From the NCBI GenBank assembly GCA_007694095.1, contig RECI01000183.1, positions 1 to 39,066 on the forward strand: 39,066 bases of DNA, in the 5' to 3' direction. Below are positions 1-8,293 of the stretch, one piece after another (position 1 is the stretch's first letter; each line of letters opens with the position of its first letter). The notes under the pieces were generated by a model that was not told the origin of the DNA, searched no databases, and saw nothing but the letters and a program-made list of their open reading frames with translations. The translations under genes were made by a program, and so were the position numbers. The stretch is from Balneolaceae bacterium (GTDB taxonomy: Bacteria > Bacteroidota > Rhodothermia > Balneolales > Balneolaceae).

Positions 1-2
1 GA

Positions 3-611
3 TTCCCGATGGTTACAGTGGACAGGCGGATTAAAAATCTGAATGTTGATTCGGTTTCCATTAATAATGAGACGGGCGGATACCAGGCGACCCAAAGGCT
101 AATAAAAAATGGACATAAAAGAATAGGAATTATTTGTGGAATTAAAGGTTTGAGTAATACCGAAGAAAGGTTGAATGGGTACAGAAAGGCTTTGGAAGAG
201 GCTGGAATACCTTTGTCTGATGATTTGATTGCTTATGGTAATTATGTTGAAACCGGTGGAAGGGATGCTATAAATCAATTATTGTCATTGGAGGAACCTC
301 CGACATCCGTTTTTTCTACTAATAACCTGATGACCCTGGGTTGCATAAAAGAGCTCTATAAAAGGAAAATTTCCATTCCCGATGAAATGGCACTAGTCGG
401 CTTTGATGACTCAACATGGGCGGAAGCACTGATCCCGCCTTTGACCACTGTAAAACAACCGGGTTACGAGCTGGGTGTCAATGCTGCAGAATTACTGATA
501 AAAAGATTGAATAACAAAGAAACCAGCAAAATGAATATCGTACTGAATACAGAATTGGTGGTGAGGGAGTCGTGTGGCAGCAAACTGGAAATAATGCCTG
601 GGCATAAATAG
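3..611 (+). CDS. LacI/GalR-family transcriptional regulator, C-terminal part (gene begins before the window)
   Basis: This is the effector-binding and dimerisation half of a LacI-type repressor. The reading frame is open from the window edge and reads F-P-M-V-T-V-D-R-R, the typical '(I)P-V-V-x-V-D-R' strand of the periplasmic-binding-protein-like core. Further family hallmarks are 'GGYQATQRLIKNGHKRIGII', 'ERLNGYRKALEEAGI', 'TSVFSTNNLMTLGCIKELYK', 'DEMALVGFDD' and 'PPLTTVKQPGYELGVNAAELLI'. The ATG at 9 is internal, not the true start; the N-terminal helix-turn-helix lies upstream of the window. It sits 83 bp before an aldolase gene in a sugar-catabolic island. Two TGTAA-N4-TTACA palindromes, at about 3201 and 34516, are plausible operators for it (inference). 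The effector cannot be read from the sequence; an L-fucose, D-arabinose or derived acid is likely from context. Confidence 0.93.
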   Translation, partial: FPMVTVDRRIKNLNVDSVSINNETGGYQATQRLIKNGHKRIGIICGIKGLSNTEERLNGYRKALEEAGIPLSDDLIAYGNYVETGGRDAINQLLSLEEPPTSVFSTNNLMTLGCIKELYKRKISIPDEMALVGFDDSTWAEALIPPLTTVKQPGYELGVNAAELLIKRLNNKETSKMNIVLNTELVVRESCGSKLEIMPGHK

Positions 612-694
612 TTATATTCAGAAAATGCTATAAATGCTAATAATAAAGTTTTATCAGTTATACACTTTTCTTTTGTTTTCTGAAGTTTAACGCT

Positions 695-1612
695 ATGAAA
701 TCTAAAAAAATTCAAGGAATCATCCCTCCAATGGTAACTCCCTTGGAAAATCAGGATGAATTGGATATTGAAGGGCTGGAAAAATTAATTGAACACATAA
801 TTAATGGAGGTGTTCATGGGCTTTTTGTATTAGGTACTACAGGTGAAGCTCAAAGTCTTAGTTATCACCTGCGTTATACATTGGTTGATTTGGCAATAAA
901 AATTGTAAATGGACGAATTCCTGTTTTAGCAGGCGTCAGTGATACGTCGTTTGTTGAAAGCCTGAATTTTGCAAAGCATGCCTATCATTGTGGTGCAAGT
1001 GCTGTAGTTTCCACACCGCCCTATTATTATACGCCAAATCAAAAAGAGTTGATCAATTACTTCATTGCATTCGCCGATAATTCACCACTTCCACTTTTTT
1101 TATACAATATGCCATCGCACGTAAAGGTGAATTTAGATGTGGAGACAGTCGTGAATTTGTCTATGCACGAAAATATCATTGGGCTAAAAGATAGCTCAGG
1201 TAATCTGCTTTATTTCCAGGAAGTGGTTCAAGCTCTTAAAAAAGTAGAAGATTTTTCTATTCTGATCGGACCTGAGGAGATGTTGATGCAATCTATTCTG
1301 ACAGGCGGACATGGAGGGGTGATTGGGGGAGCAAATATGTTTCCGAAACTATATGTGGAAATGTATGGAGCCTCTGTTAACCGGGATTTGGACAGGATGA
1401 ACATACTCCAGGAAAAAATTCTGAAAATCTGTTCTAATATTTACTCAATTGGCAATTCCGGAGGTGGTTATTTACCCGGCCTGAAAGCAGCACTTTGCCA
1501 TTTGGGAATATGTAAAAATGTATTGGCGCTGCCTTATTCTGCTTTTGGGGAAAATGAAATAAGAGAAATCCAGAGAAAGTTAGATTCCATGGATCTTGAA
1601 GAATGGATATAA
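695..1612 (+). CDS. DHDPS/N-acetylneuraminate lyase family class I aldolase (candidate 2-keto-3-deoxy-L-fuconate aldolase)
   Basis: A 305-residue TIM-barrel class I aldolase of the DapA/NanA family, the usual length. The pyruvate-binding G-T-T-G-E motif is at residues 47-51, the catalytic Tyr is in Y-N-M-P (Tyr137) and the Schiff-base Lys is in G-L-K-D-S-S-G (Lys165). Family members either condense pyruvate with an aldehyde or cleave 2-keto-3-deoxy sugar acids. No lysine-biosynthesis neighbours are present. Instead the gene lies between a LacI regulator and a sugar symporter, in an island that also carries the enzymes making 2-keto-3-deoxy-L-fuconate. In Campylobacter jejuni a DapA-family protein works in a similar fucose cluster. 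I therefore infer cleavage of 2-keto-3-deoxy-L-fuconate to pyruvate and lactaldehyde, or of the D-arabinose analogue. A sialic-acid lyase is the main alternative, given the sialidase-like neighbour. Confidence 0.9.
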   Translation: MKSKKIQGIIPPMVTPLENQDELDIEGLEKLIEHIINGGVHGLFVLGTTGEAQSLSYHLRYTLVDLAIKIVNGRIPVLAGVSDTSFVESLNFAKHAYHCGASAVVSTPPYYYTPNQKELINYFIAFADNSPLPLFLYNMPSHVKVNLDVETVVNLSMHENIIGLKDSSGNLLYFQEVVQALKKVEDFSILIGPEEMLMQSILTGGHGGVIGGANMFPKLYVEMYGASVNRDLDRMNILQEKILKICSNIYSIGNSGGGYLPGLKAALCHLGICKNVLALPYSAFGENEIREIQRKLDSMDLEEWI

Positions 1613-1657
1613 ATAATATGCACATTTTTAAATAATGAAATTTAAATAGAGTCTCGA

Positions 1658-3136
1658 ATGCATACAGTTGATATACTGATTTTTATTACATATTTAATCG
1701 GTATTGTGATATTTGGGCTCACTTTTTATAAAAAAAATAGAACAGCTCAGGATTTCTCCACAGGCTCCGGCACCCTCCCGGCCTGGGTTATTGGCCTTTC
1801 CATTTTTGCCACGTTCGTTAGCAGTATCAGCTATCTGGCTTTGCCAGGTATTGCATTTCTTTCCGACTGGAACGCTTTTGTATTTAGCCTCTCGATTCCC
1901 GTTGCGATATTTATGGCGATCAAATTTTTCATTCCACTCTACAGGAGTGTAGGGAGCCCATCAGCATACACCTACCTTGAAGAACGATTCGGTCCCTGGG
2001 CAAAAAATTACGTGGCAATTTTTTGGCTGCTCACGCAGGTAATGCGTGTGGCTGTGATTCTCTATCTGCTTGCCCTGCCGATGTATGTGATCCTGGGGTG
2101 GGACATGCGGCTTATCATCGTCATTACCGGAATCAGTGTGATGATCTATTCCATTCTGGGGGGAATTAAAGCGGTGATCTGGACCGATGCGATACAGGCG
2201 ATCATATTAATTACGGGTGCGGTGGTAACGTTAGGGATCCTGATGTTTTCCCTTCCGGAAGGCCCCCGGCAATATTTTGAGGTTGCTGCGAATCATGACA
2301 AATTCAGTCTTGGAAGTTTTGGCCTGAGCCTGACCGAATCTACATTTTGGGTAGTGTTCATTTATGGAATTTTCATCAACCTGCAAAATTACGGTATTGA
2401 TCAAAATTACATCCAGCGTTATATGAGCGCCCGGAACGAAAAAGATGCGATATCTTCTGCATTTGGCGGAGGACTGCTCTACATCCCGGTTTCGTTGCTC
2501 TTTTTTATGATTGGTACTGGTCTGTTTGTTTATTACCAGGTCTTTCCAGATCTGTTGCCCAACGAATTCAGGGAAGCGGGTATGTCCGACAGTGTATTCC
2601 CGTATTTTATTGTCAATGGCTTGCCCATTGGGATAACCGGCTTACTTATTGCCTCGATTTTTTCGGCGGGAATGAGTACAATTTCTACCAGCCTGAATAG
2701 TGGAGCAACGGTTATTTTGAGTGATTTTTACCGAAGATACAAGAAGAATGTGAGTGAAAGCGAATCTGTACGTGTACTTTACCTGGCTTCTGCACTAATC
2801 TGCGTGCTTGGTGTGATCATTTCATTTTATATTATTCAGGTTGAGAGTGCCCTGGATATCTGGTGGAATCTTGCAGGAATTTTCAGCGGCGGTATGTTGG
2901 GATTGTTTTTGCTTGGCTATTTTTCCCGAAAAGTAACCAATATCCCTGCGGCTGTTGGTGTGGTATTGGGTTTATTAGTAATCATTTGGATGAGCCTTTC
3001 ACCGATATATTTGACTGATTCACTTTCGAATCCACTCCACAGTTATTTAACCATTGTTGTTGGAACTCTGGCTATTTTTTTAACCGGGTTTTTCATATCA
3101 ATTTTCATTGATCGAAAAAATCGCAATAATTTTTAA
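1658..3136 (+). CDS. Sodium:solute symporter family (SSS/SLC5) sugar or sugar-acid transporter
   Basis: A 492-residue polytopic inner-membrane protein with about 13 hydrophobic segments, of the SSS family that couples solute uptake to sodium. Typical stretches are the N-terminal 'DFSTGSGTLPAWVIGLSIFATFVSS' region (the first unwound helix of the LeuT fold), 'SPSAYTYLEERFG', 'YSILGGIKAVIWTDAIQAIILI', 'NLQNYGIDQNYIQRYMSA' and 'ASIFSAGMSTISTSLNSGATV'. It starts at an ATG 45 bp after the aldolase stop and is probably co-transcribed with it. SSS members next to DHDPS-family aldolases and sialidase-like genes often carry sialic acid or other sugar acids. The substrate here is inferred only from context, and a separate FucP-type permease lies at 16058. 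Family assignment is secure, specificity is not. Confidence 0.92.
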   Translation: MHTVDILIFITYLIGIVIFGLTFYKKNRTAQDFSTGSGTLPAWVIGLSIFATFVSSISYLALPGIAFLSDWNAFVFSLSIPVAIFMAIKFFIPLYRSVGSPSAYTYLEERFGPWAKNYVAIFWLLTQVMRVAVILYLLALPMYVILGWDMRLIIVITGISVMIYSILGGIKAVIWTDAIQAIILITGAVVTLGILMFSLPEGPRQYFEVAANHDKFSLGSFGLSLTESTFWVVFIYGIFINLQNYGIDQNYIQRYMSARNEKDAISSAFGGGLLYIPVSLLFFMIGTGLFVYYQVFPDLLPNEFREAGMSDSVFPYFIVNGLPIGITGLLIASIFSAGMSTISTSLNSGATVILSDFYRRYKKNVSESESVRVLYLASALICVLGVIISFYIIQVESALDIWWNLAGIFSGGMLGLFLLGYFSRKVTNIPAAVGVVLGLLVIIWMSLSPIYLTDSLSNPLHSYLTIVVGTLAIFLTGFFISIFIDRKNRNNF

Positions 3137-3250
3137 AAGATGTCAAGAAAAGCACCTGTTAAGTTGACATTTACAGATAGTTTTCATTATTTGAAGTATG
3201 ATGTAATCGTTTACATTTATAGTTTCACTTTGAACCTTTGATTTAACTGC
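3137..3250 (+). promoter_or_regulatory. Intergenic control region of the sialidase-like/kinase/fucI operon
   Basis: This 114-bp AT-rich gap separates the symporter stop from the next gene and is the natural place for a new promoter. It holds the LacI-type palindrome described separately. A TTTG lies upstream of the palindrome (around 3190), and a TA-rich element followed by TTT lies downstream (around 3218-3226), resembling the Bacteroidota -33/-7 arrangement with one mismatch. The promoter call is weak; the regulatory role rests mainly on the palindrome. Confidence 0.35.
3201..3216. promoter_or_regulatory. LacI-family operator-like palindrome ATGTAATCGTTTACAT
   Basis: The arms ATGTAA and TTACAT are perfect inverted repeats around TCGT, giving TGTAA-N4-TTACA with a central CG, the classic form of LacI-family operators. 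The site lies 35 bp before the ATG of the sialidase-like gene. A second TGTAA-N4-TTACA site occurs in the susC leader. Binding by the LacI-type regulator at the left end of the window is inferred. Confidence 0.65.
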
Positions 3251-4453
3251 ATGGAAAAAATATTATTCAAATACAGGCTATTTCCTCTTGTTTTATCTAT
3301 TGGATTTTTTTGTTTCGCTTGCAATGATCATACTGAGAAAAGAGCGAAATCAAATGATGATATTGAATCGATTAAACACCTGAAAGTCTACTCTCAAGAC
3401 GGCCGCTTTGCCGGCTGGCCAGCCAATAACGCTATATGGAACTGGGGGGATGAAATTCTTGTAGGTTTTGTAGAGGCCGAACATTACGAAACAGAGGGTT
3501 TCCATACGTACAACCGGGAAACGGCACGCAACAAATATGCCCGCAGCCTGGATGGGGGAGAAACCTGGGTGATTGAAGACGCTTATGAGCTCGGCCAGAC
3601 AGGTTGGGCGTTTGACAATAATCTGCCTGATGAACTTGCCGAAGAACCCAAAATCCTGGAAGAATCTATCGAAGATTTCACAAATCCGGATTTTCTCATA
3701 ACCTGGATGCGATATAATTTTCATAATGGCCCTTCCATTTTTTACTATTCAAATAACCGCGGACATGAGTGGAACGGCCCCTACCGTTTCCCCGATCTGG
3801 ATACACCGGGAATAGGAACACGAACCGACTACATTGTTGAAGGTCCGCAGGAACTGAGTGCATTTATGAATACCGCCAAAGAAAATGGCAGAGAGGGACG
3901 GCTGGTATATACCCGAACAACAGATGGCGGAATGACCTGGGAGCTGGTATCCTGGCTCGGAGATGAAGAACCGGAAGGATTCGAGATCATGCCATCCACA
4001 GTGCGGCTTAGTCCAACTGAAATATTTTCAACATTACGGGCCAGGGATATGAACCCAAGACGGGATTATATGAAAGCCTACCGGTCAGTTGATAACGGGC
4101 AAACATGGAATGAAGAGACAGAGCCGGTTTTTGATACAGGCGCGGGCGGATCTCCTCCGGCACTGCTTCAAATGGATGATGGGAGGCTTGCACTGGCTTA
4201 TGCTTACAGAAGCCGGTATGGTTCACGTATCTGCTTGAGGATCAGTGATGATAACGGGCAGACCTGGAGCCATGAAATTCCCATCCGTACCGGAGACATG
4301 GCAAATGCGGATATCGGATACCCTCGCATGATTCAGCGCGAAGATGGTAAACTTTTAATCATTTACTACTGGAATCATGCAGCCAATCCAAAAGCAAAAC
4401 CTTATCGATACATAGCAGCGTCCATTATTGATTTAACTGAATTAGGTATATGA
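3251..4453 (+). CDS. BNR/Asp-box sialidase-superfamily lipoprotein
   Basis: A 400-residue exported protein. The N-terminus has a hydrophobic signal ending in a lipobox (F-A-C, Cys24), so it is probably anchored on the envelope. Five Asp-boxes mark a six-bladed sialidase propeller: S-L-D-G-G-E-T-W (99-106), S-N-N-R-G-H-E-W (167-174), T-T-D-G-G-M-T-W (223-230), S-V-D-N-G-Q-T-W (279-286) and S-D-D-N-G-Q-T-W (332-339). The canonical N-terminal F/Y-R-I-P motif, which carries the first Arg of the carboxylate-binding triad, is not visible; the equivalent region reads G-R-F-A-G-W-P-A-N-N. True sialic-acid hydrolysis is therefore doubtful, and another glycan or sugar-acid may be bound or cleaved. The stop overlaps the start of the kinase gene by 4 bp (ATGA), so the two are translationally coupled. 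Confidence 0.85.
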   Translation: MEKILFKYRLFPLVLSIGFFCFACNDHTEKRAKSNDDIESIKHLKVYSQDGRFAGWPANNAIWNWGDEILVGFVEAEHYETEGFHTYNRETARNKYARSLDGGETWVIEDAYELGQTGWAFDNNLPDELAEEPKILEESIEDFTNPDFLITWMRYNFHNGPSIFYYSNNRGHEWNGPYRFPDLDTPGIGTRTDYIVEGPQELSAFMNTAKENGREGRLVYTRTTDGGMTWELVSWLGDEEPEGFEIMPSTVRLSPTEIFSTLRARDMNPRRDYMKAYRSVDNGQTWNEETEPVFDTGAGGSPPALLQMDDGRLALAYAYRSRYGSRICLRISDDNGQTWSHEIPIRTGDMANADIGYPRMIQREDGKLLIIYYWNHAANPKAKPYRYIAASIIDLTELGI

Positions 4454-6129
4454 GTGAAAACTATTTCATAGGAATCGACGTCGGAACCGGCTCGGCAAGG
4501 GCCGGTATTTTTGATGAGTACGGCAATATGCTGGCACAGGCCAGCCATTCCATAAAGATGTGGAAACCGGAAGCCGATTATGTGCAGCAATCCTCGGAGG
4601 ATATCTGGAAGGCTTGTTGTAACTCCGTTCGCGAGGCGATTTCGAAAAGTGGAATAAAACCGGTTGATGTGAAGGGTGTGGGTTTTGATGCTACCTGTTC
4701 ACTTGTTGTACTTGGTGAGGGTGATCAGCCTCTTACTGTGAGCCCGGATAAAGATCCTGGCCAGAATATCATTGTATGGATGGATCACAGGGCGAAGGGA
4801 GAAGCATCAGAAATAAATGAATCGGGACACGAAGTACTCAAATATGTTGGTGGTGTAATCAGTCCTGAAATGCAGACTCCAAAATTGTTATGGTTAAAAC
4901 GGAATATGCCGGATACCTGGAATATGGCCTCCGGTTTTTTTGACTTGCCCGATTATCTTGTTTACAAAGCAACCGGCTACGCTATTCGGTCTGCCTGCAC
5001 CACTACTTGCAAATGGACCTATCTTAGTCATGAAGATACTGAATCGAAAGATTCTATCGGGCAATGGGATCATTCCTATTTTAAATTGATTGGATTAGAA
5101 GATCTGACTCGGGATTCCTTTCAAAAAATCGGTAAAATAATACGGCCGGCAGGTGAAGCCGTGGGTAATGGTTTGTCGGAAAAAGCAGCCAAAGAATTAG
5201 GGTTGAACCCCGGCACGGCTGTCGGGGTCTCCATGATAGATGCGCATGCGGGTGGTTTGGGTTTGTTAGGTATGAACCTCAATGGTTCCCATTCATTCGA
5301 TGACAGAATTGCTCTGATCGGGGGTACCTCAAGCTGCCATATGGCCGTATCAGAACAACCAAGATTTATTAGTGGTGTATGGGGACCGTATTTTTCCGCA
5401 ATGATTCCCGACTTCTGGCTGAATGAAGGCGGCCAGTCGGCGACAGGAGCATTGGTTGATCACATCATTTTCTCATCAGTCCATTCCACAGCTCTGAAAG
5501 AAAAAGCTGAAAGGATTAGATGTACGATTTATGATCTTTTGAATAATCGGCTAAAAGAAATGGCATTGGGGCAGGGTTTAAAAAATACGTGTTATCTTAC
5601 TAATAACTTACATGTACTCCCATATTTTCATGGTAACCGTTCGCCGCGTGCCAATCCTTTACTGACAGGCACTATCACCGGACTAAAACTTTCATCAACT
5701 ATTGATGATCTTGCACTTCTGTATCTTGCAACTATACAATCCATTGCTTACGGAACCAGGCATATTATTGAAACCCTGAACCTGAATGGTTACAATATCA
5801 GCATGATCATGGCAACGGGCGGGGGAACAAAAAATGAACTATTTTTACAGGAGCATGCTGATATTTCCGGGTGTAAAATTATTCTGCCAAAAGAAAGTGA
5901 AGCTGTGCTACTTGGCAGTGCAATTTTGGGATCTGTTGCATCGGGAAGGTATCCAACCATTTTTGATGCGATGAAAAAAATGAACCAGAGTGGGAATATT
6001 GTGTATCCAACAGATGAGGTTGCATCCTACCATGAAGCAAAGTATAACATTTTCCTTAAAATGTATGAAGATGGACAATCATACAGTAAAATAATGGAAG
6101 AAAGATTTCAATCAGTAACCGCTAACTAA
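4450..6129 (+). CDS. FGGY-family pentulose kinase, D-ribulokinase (FGGY/YDR109C) type
   Basis: A 559-residue two-domain sugar kinase. The N-terminal phosphate loop is D-V-G-T-G-S-A-R (10-17), the catalytic base is probably Asp264 in 'SMIDAHAG', and the ATP-binding region includes G-G-T-S-S-C-H (291-297) and a C-terminal 'ATGGGTKNELFLQ'. The stretch 'GVGFDATCSLVVL' and the block after G-G-T-S-S-C-H, with 'GVWGPYFSAMIPDFWLNEGGQSATG', are hallmarks of the human FGGY/yeast YDR109C subfamily, described as D-ribulokinases, rather than of E. coli FucK. It is coupled by a 4-bp overlap to the sialidase-like gene and lies 47 bp before fucI. FucI enzymes also isomerise D-arabinose to D-ribulose, so the pair could feed D-arabinose into the pentose phosphate pathway. 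L-fuculokinase activity is the alternative and is less favoured. Confidence 0.9.
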   Translation: MSENYFIGIDVGTGSARAGIFDEYGNMLAQASHSIKMWKPEADYVQQSSEDIWKACCNSVREAISKSGIKPVDVKGVGFDATCSLVVLGEGDQPLTVSPDKDPGQNIIVWMDHRAKGEASEINESGHEVLKYVGGVISPEMQTPKLLWLKRNMPDTWNMASGFFDLPDYLVYKATGYAIRSACTTTCKWTYLSHEDTESKDSIGQWDHSYFKLIGLEDLTRDSFQKIGKIIRPAGEAVGNGLSEKAAKELGLNPGTAVGVSMIDAHAGGLGLLGMNLNGSHSFDDRIALIGGTSSCHMAVSEQPRFISGVWGPYFSAMIPDFWLNEGGQSATGALVDHIIFSSVHSTALKEKAERIRCTIYDLLNNRLKEMALGQGLKNTCYLTNNLHVLPYFHGNRSPRANPLLTGTITGLKLSSTIDDLALLYLATIQSIAYGTRHIIETLNLNGYNISMIMATGGGTKNELFLQEHADISGCKIILPKESEAVLLGSAILGSVASGRYPTIFDAMKKMNQSGNIVYPTDEVASYHEAKYNIFLKMYEDGQSYSKIMEERFQSVTAN

Positions 6130-6176
6130 CCTGCATAAAATCAGAAAATAGAAAATTCAACTAAAACATCATTGGA

Positions 6177-8024
6177 ATGGCCGTGAAAAATCAAAAAGAA
6201 GAAAAATTAACCGAAATTCTTAGCCTGAATTCTAAGCAAAAAAGAGTAATCGGCAGGGTTCCAAAAATTGGTATTCGACCAGTGATTGATGGTAGACGAA
6301 AAGGGGTACGGGAAGCTCTGGAATCTCAAACCATGGAGATGGCAAAGACCGCTGCCGCATTTATATCTGAGAATCTGTATTACACAAATGGCAAACCTGT
6401 GGAATGCGTGATTGCAGATAGCTGTATAGGGGGTGTAACTGAAGCAGCAATGGCAGCCCAAAAGTTTGAAAGAGAGGGAGTTGCTGTTTCACTGACAGTT
6501 ACTCCATGCTGGTGTTATGGTTCGGAAACAATGGATATGCACCCCTGGTACCCTAAAGCGATCTGGGGATTTAATGGTAGTGAACGTCCCGGTGCGGTAT
6601 ATCTTGCCGCAACAAAGGCAGCACACGATCAGAAAGGGTTACCGGTTTTTAGTATTTACGGCAGTGAGGTTCAGGATGCGGGAGACACCACCATCCCGAA
6701 TGATGTTCAGAAAAAAATCCTGGAATTTGTGAAAGCGGGCCTGGCGCTGGCTGAAATCCGTGGTAAGTCGTACCTGGCAATCGGATCCGTTTCGATGGGG
6801 ATTGTAGGTTCTATGATCCAGGAGGATTTTTTCGAAGATTATCTCGGCATGCGGTGTGAAATGGTGGATATGACAGAATTGATTCGCAGAATTGATGAGG
6901 AGATTTACGATACCGAAGAGTTTGATAAAGCCATGGCCTGGGTGAAGGAAAAATGTGTTGAAGGAGAAGATATTAATCCACCAGACAGGCAGCAGTCACG
7001 TAAAAAGAAAGATGAAAACTGGGAAACGGTTGTAAAAATGACACTGATTATCCGTGATCTGATGATCGGAAATCAGAAACTGAACGAAATCGGCTTTGAG
7101 GAAGAAGCTCTGGGCCATAATGCAATTGTATCCGGATTCCAGGGGCAGCGACAATGGACCGATCACTTTCCAAATGGCGATTTTTCCGAAGCGATCCTCA
7201 ACTCCTCTTTCGACTGGAATGGTATTCGTGAACCATTTATCGTTGCCACCGAAAATGATACTCTCAACGGAGTTTGCATGCTGTTGGGTCATCAGTTAAC
7301 AAATACCGCACCGATTTTTGGTGATATAAGAACCTATTGGAGCCCTGATTCTGTTGAGAGGGTCACCGGACACAGATTAAAAGGCAAATCAAGTAAAGGG
7401 ATCATCCATTTTCTGAATTCAGGTTCTGCATCTCTTGATGGTACCGGCAGGCAAAAAATAGACGGCCAGTCTGTGATCAAACCCTGGTGGGAAATCACTC
7501 CCGGGGAAGCTGAAAACTGCCTGAGTGCAACAAGGTGGTGTCCGGCTAACCTGGAATATTTCAGAGGAGGAGGATATTCCTCCCAGTTTTTGACAGAAGG
7601 TGAAATGCCGGTAACCATGACACGCATAAACCTCATTAAAGGCCTTGGCCCGGTGTTGCAGATCGCAGAGGGATATACTGTTGATTTGCCGGAAGAAGTT
7701 CATGATATCCTGAACCGTCGTACCGATCCCATATGGCCTACTACGTGGTTTGTTCCAAATATTACAGGACAAGGTGCTTTCAGGGATGTGTATACAGTGA
7801 TGAATAACTGGGGATCTAACCATGGAGTAATCAGTTATGGCCACGTCGGGGATTCGTTTATCACACTGGCATCTATGCTACGCATCCCGGTATCAATGCA
7901 TAACGTTCCCGAGGAAAGAATTTTCAGGCCCAGTGCATGGGCTGCATTTGGTACACATGATCACGAAAGCGCTGATTTTCGTGCGTGTAAAAACTTTGGT
8001 CCATTAAACGGGAAAAGGTGTTAA
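6177..8024 (+). CDS. fucI: L-fucose (D-arabinose) isomerase
   Basis: A 615-residue protein colinear with E. coli FucI (591 residues), with about 20 extra residues at the N-terminus. The conserved stretches '[10 protein letters not shown]', 'LNSSFDWNG', '[15 protein letters not shown]', '[16 protein letters not shown]' and '[12 protein letters not shown]' are all present. The Mn2+-ligating residues of the E. coli enzyme align with Glu359 (in A-T-E-N-D), Asp383 (in F-G-D-I-R-T-Y-W) and His549 (in N-W-G-S-N-H-G), with the expected 24-residue Glu-Asp spacing. It interconverts L-fucose and L-fuculose, and D-arabinose and D-ribulose, in the cytoplasm as a hexamer. It is the last gene before a strong hairpin terminator at 8119. 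No fuculose-phosphate aldolase (fucA) occurs in the window, which makes D-arabinose a serious candidate substrate. Confidence 0.97.
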   Translation: MAVKNQKEEKLTEILSLNSKQKRVIGRVPKIGIRPVIDGRRKGVREALESQTMEMAKTAAAFISENLYYTNGKPVECVIADSCIGGVTEAAMAAQKFEREGVAVSLTVTPCWCYGSETMDMHPWYPKAIWGFNGSERPGAVYLAATKAAHDQKGLPVFSIYGSEVQDAGDTTIPNDVQKKILEFVKAGLALAEIRGKSYLAIGSVSMGIVGSMIQEDFFEDYLGMRCEMVDMTELIRRIDEEIYDTEEFDKAMAWVKEKCVEGEDINPPDRQQSRKKKDENWETVVKMTLIIRDLMIGNQKLNEIGFEEEALGHNAIVSGFQGQRQWTDHFPNGDFSEAILNSSFDWNGIREPFIVATENDTLNGVCMLLGHQLTNTAPIFGDIRTYWSPDSVERVTGHRLKGKSSKGIIHFLNSGSASLDGTGRQKIDGQSVIKPWWEITPGEAENCLSATRWCPANLEYFRGGGYSSQFLTEGEMPVTMTRINLIKGLGPVLQIAEGYTVDLPEEVHDILNRRTDPIWPTTWFVPNITGQGAFRDVYTVMNNWGSNHGVISYGHVGDSFITLASMLRIPVSMHNVPEERIFRPSAWAAFGTHDHESADFRACKNFGPLNGKRC

Positions 8025-8071
8025 GACCATTTCTCAATACATGTGAGAATTTTGATTCCGTAGCTGGTTCA

Positions 8072-8095
8072 TATCCTTGATTTATTATAAGGATA
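8072..8095. other. Short perfect inverted repeat downstream of fucI
   Basis: TATCCTT at 8072-8078 pairs with AAGGATA at 8089-8095 across a 10-nt AT-rich loop. It is followed by an A-run rather than a T-run, so it is not a convincing + strand terminator. It may stabilise the fucI transcript end or be part of a double-hairpin terminator region with the next element. Confidence 0.4.
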
Positions 8096-8118
8096 AAAAA
8101 CGGCCTGATAAGGGCCAC

Positions 8119-8156
8119 TAATCCCGGGCATATAATATTGCCCGGGATTACTTTTA
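8119..8156 (+). terminator. Strong hairpin terminator after fucI
   Basis: A perfect 12-bp stem (8119-8130 with 8139-8150; GC-rich core CCCGGGCA/TGCCCGGG) closes an 8-nt loop TATAATAT. It is followed by CTTTTAACT. It sits about 95 bp after the fucI stop and before a separate exported-protein gene, so intrinsic termination of the sialidase-like/kinase/fucI operon is likely. The T-run is short, so efficiency is uncertain. Confidence 0.75.
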
Positions 8157-8293
8157 ACTACTCCTATTGGTTATTCAGAATACAAATTCAGATGCATTAA
8201 AACCAAAAATGTATTTTCATTAACCAAATCATTAGATTCCAACTTATGTACTTTTTAAAAAGCAATTCAAACCCTAATGTATAAAACAGGACA

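Noticed and set aside
3251-4453. A firm sialic-acid catabolism call for the sialidase-like gene with the DHDPS-family aldolase and symporter.
   Set aside because: The F/Y-R-I-P motif is missing, and no N-acetylmannosamine kinase, epimerase or NagA/NagB gene is present, whereas fucose-pathway genes are abundant.
8072-8095. The TATCCTT/AAGGATA hairpin as a terminator for fucI.
   Set aside because: It is followed by A residues, not T residues; the 12-bp stem at 8119 is the better candidate.
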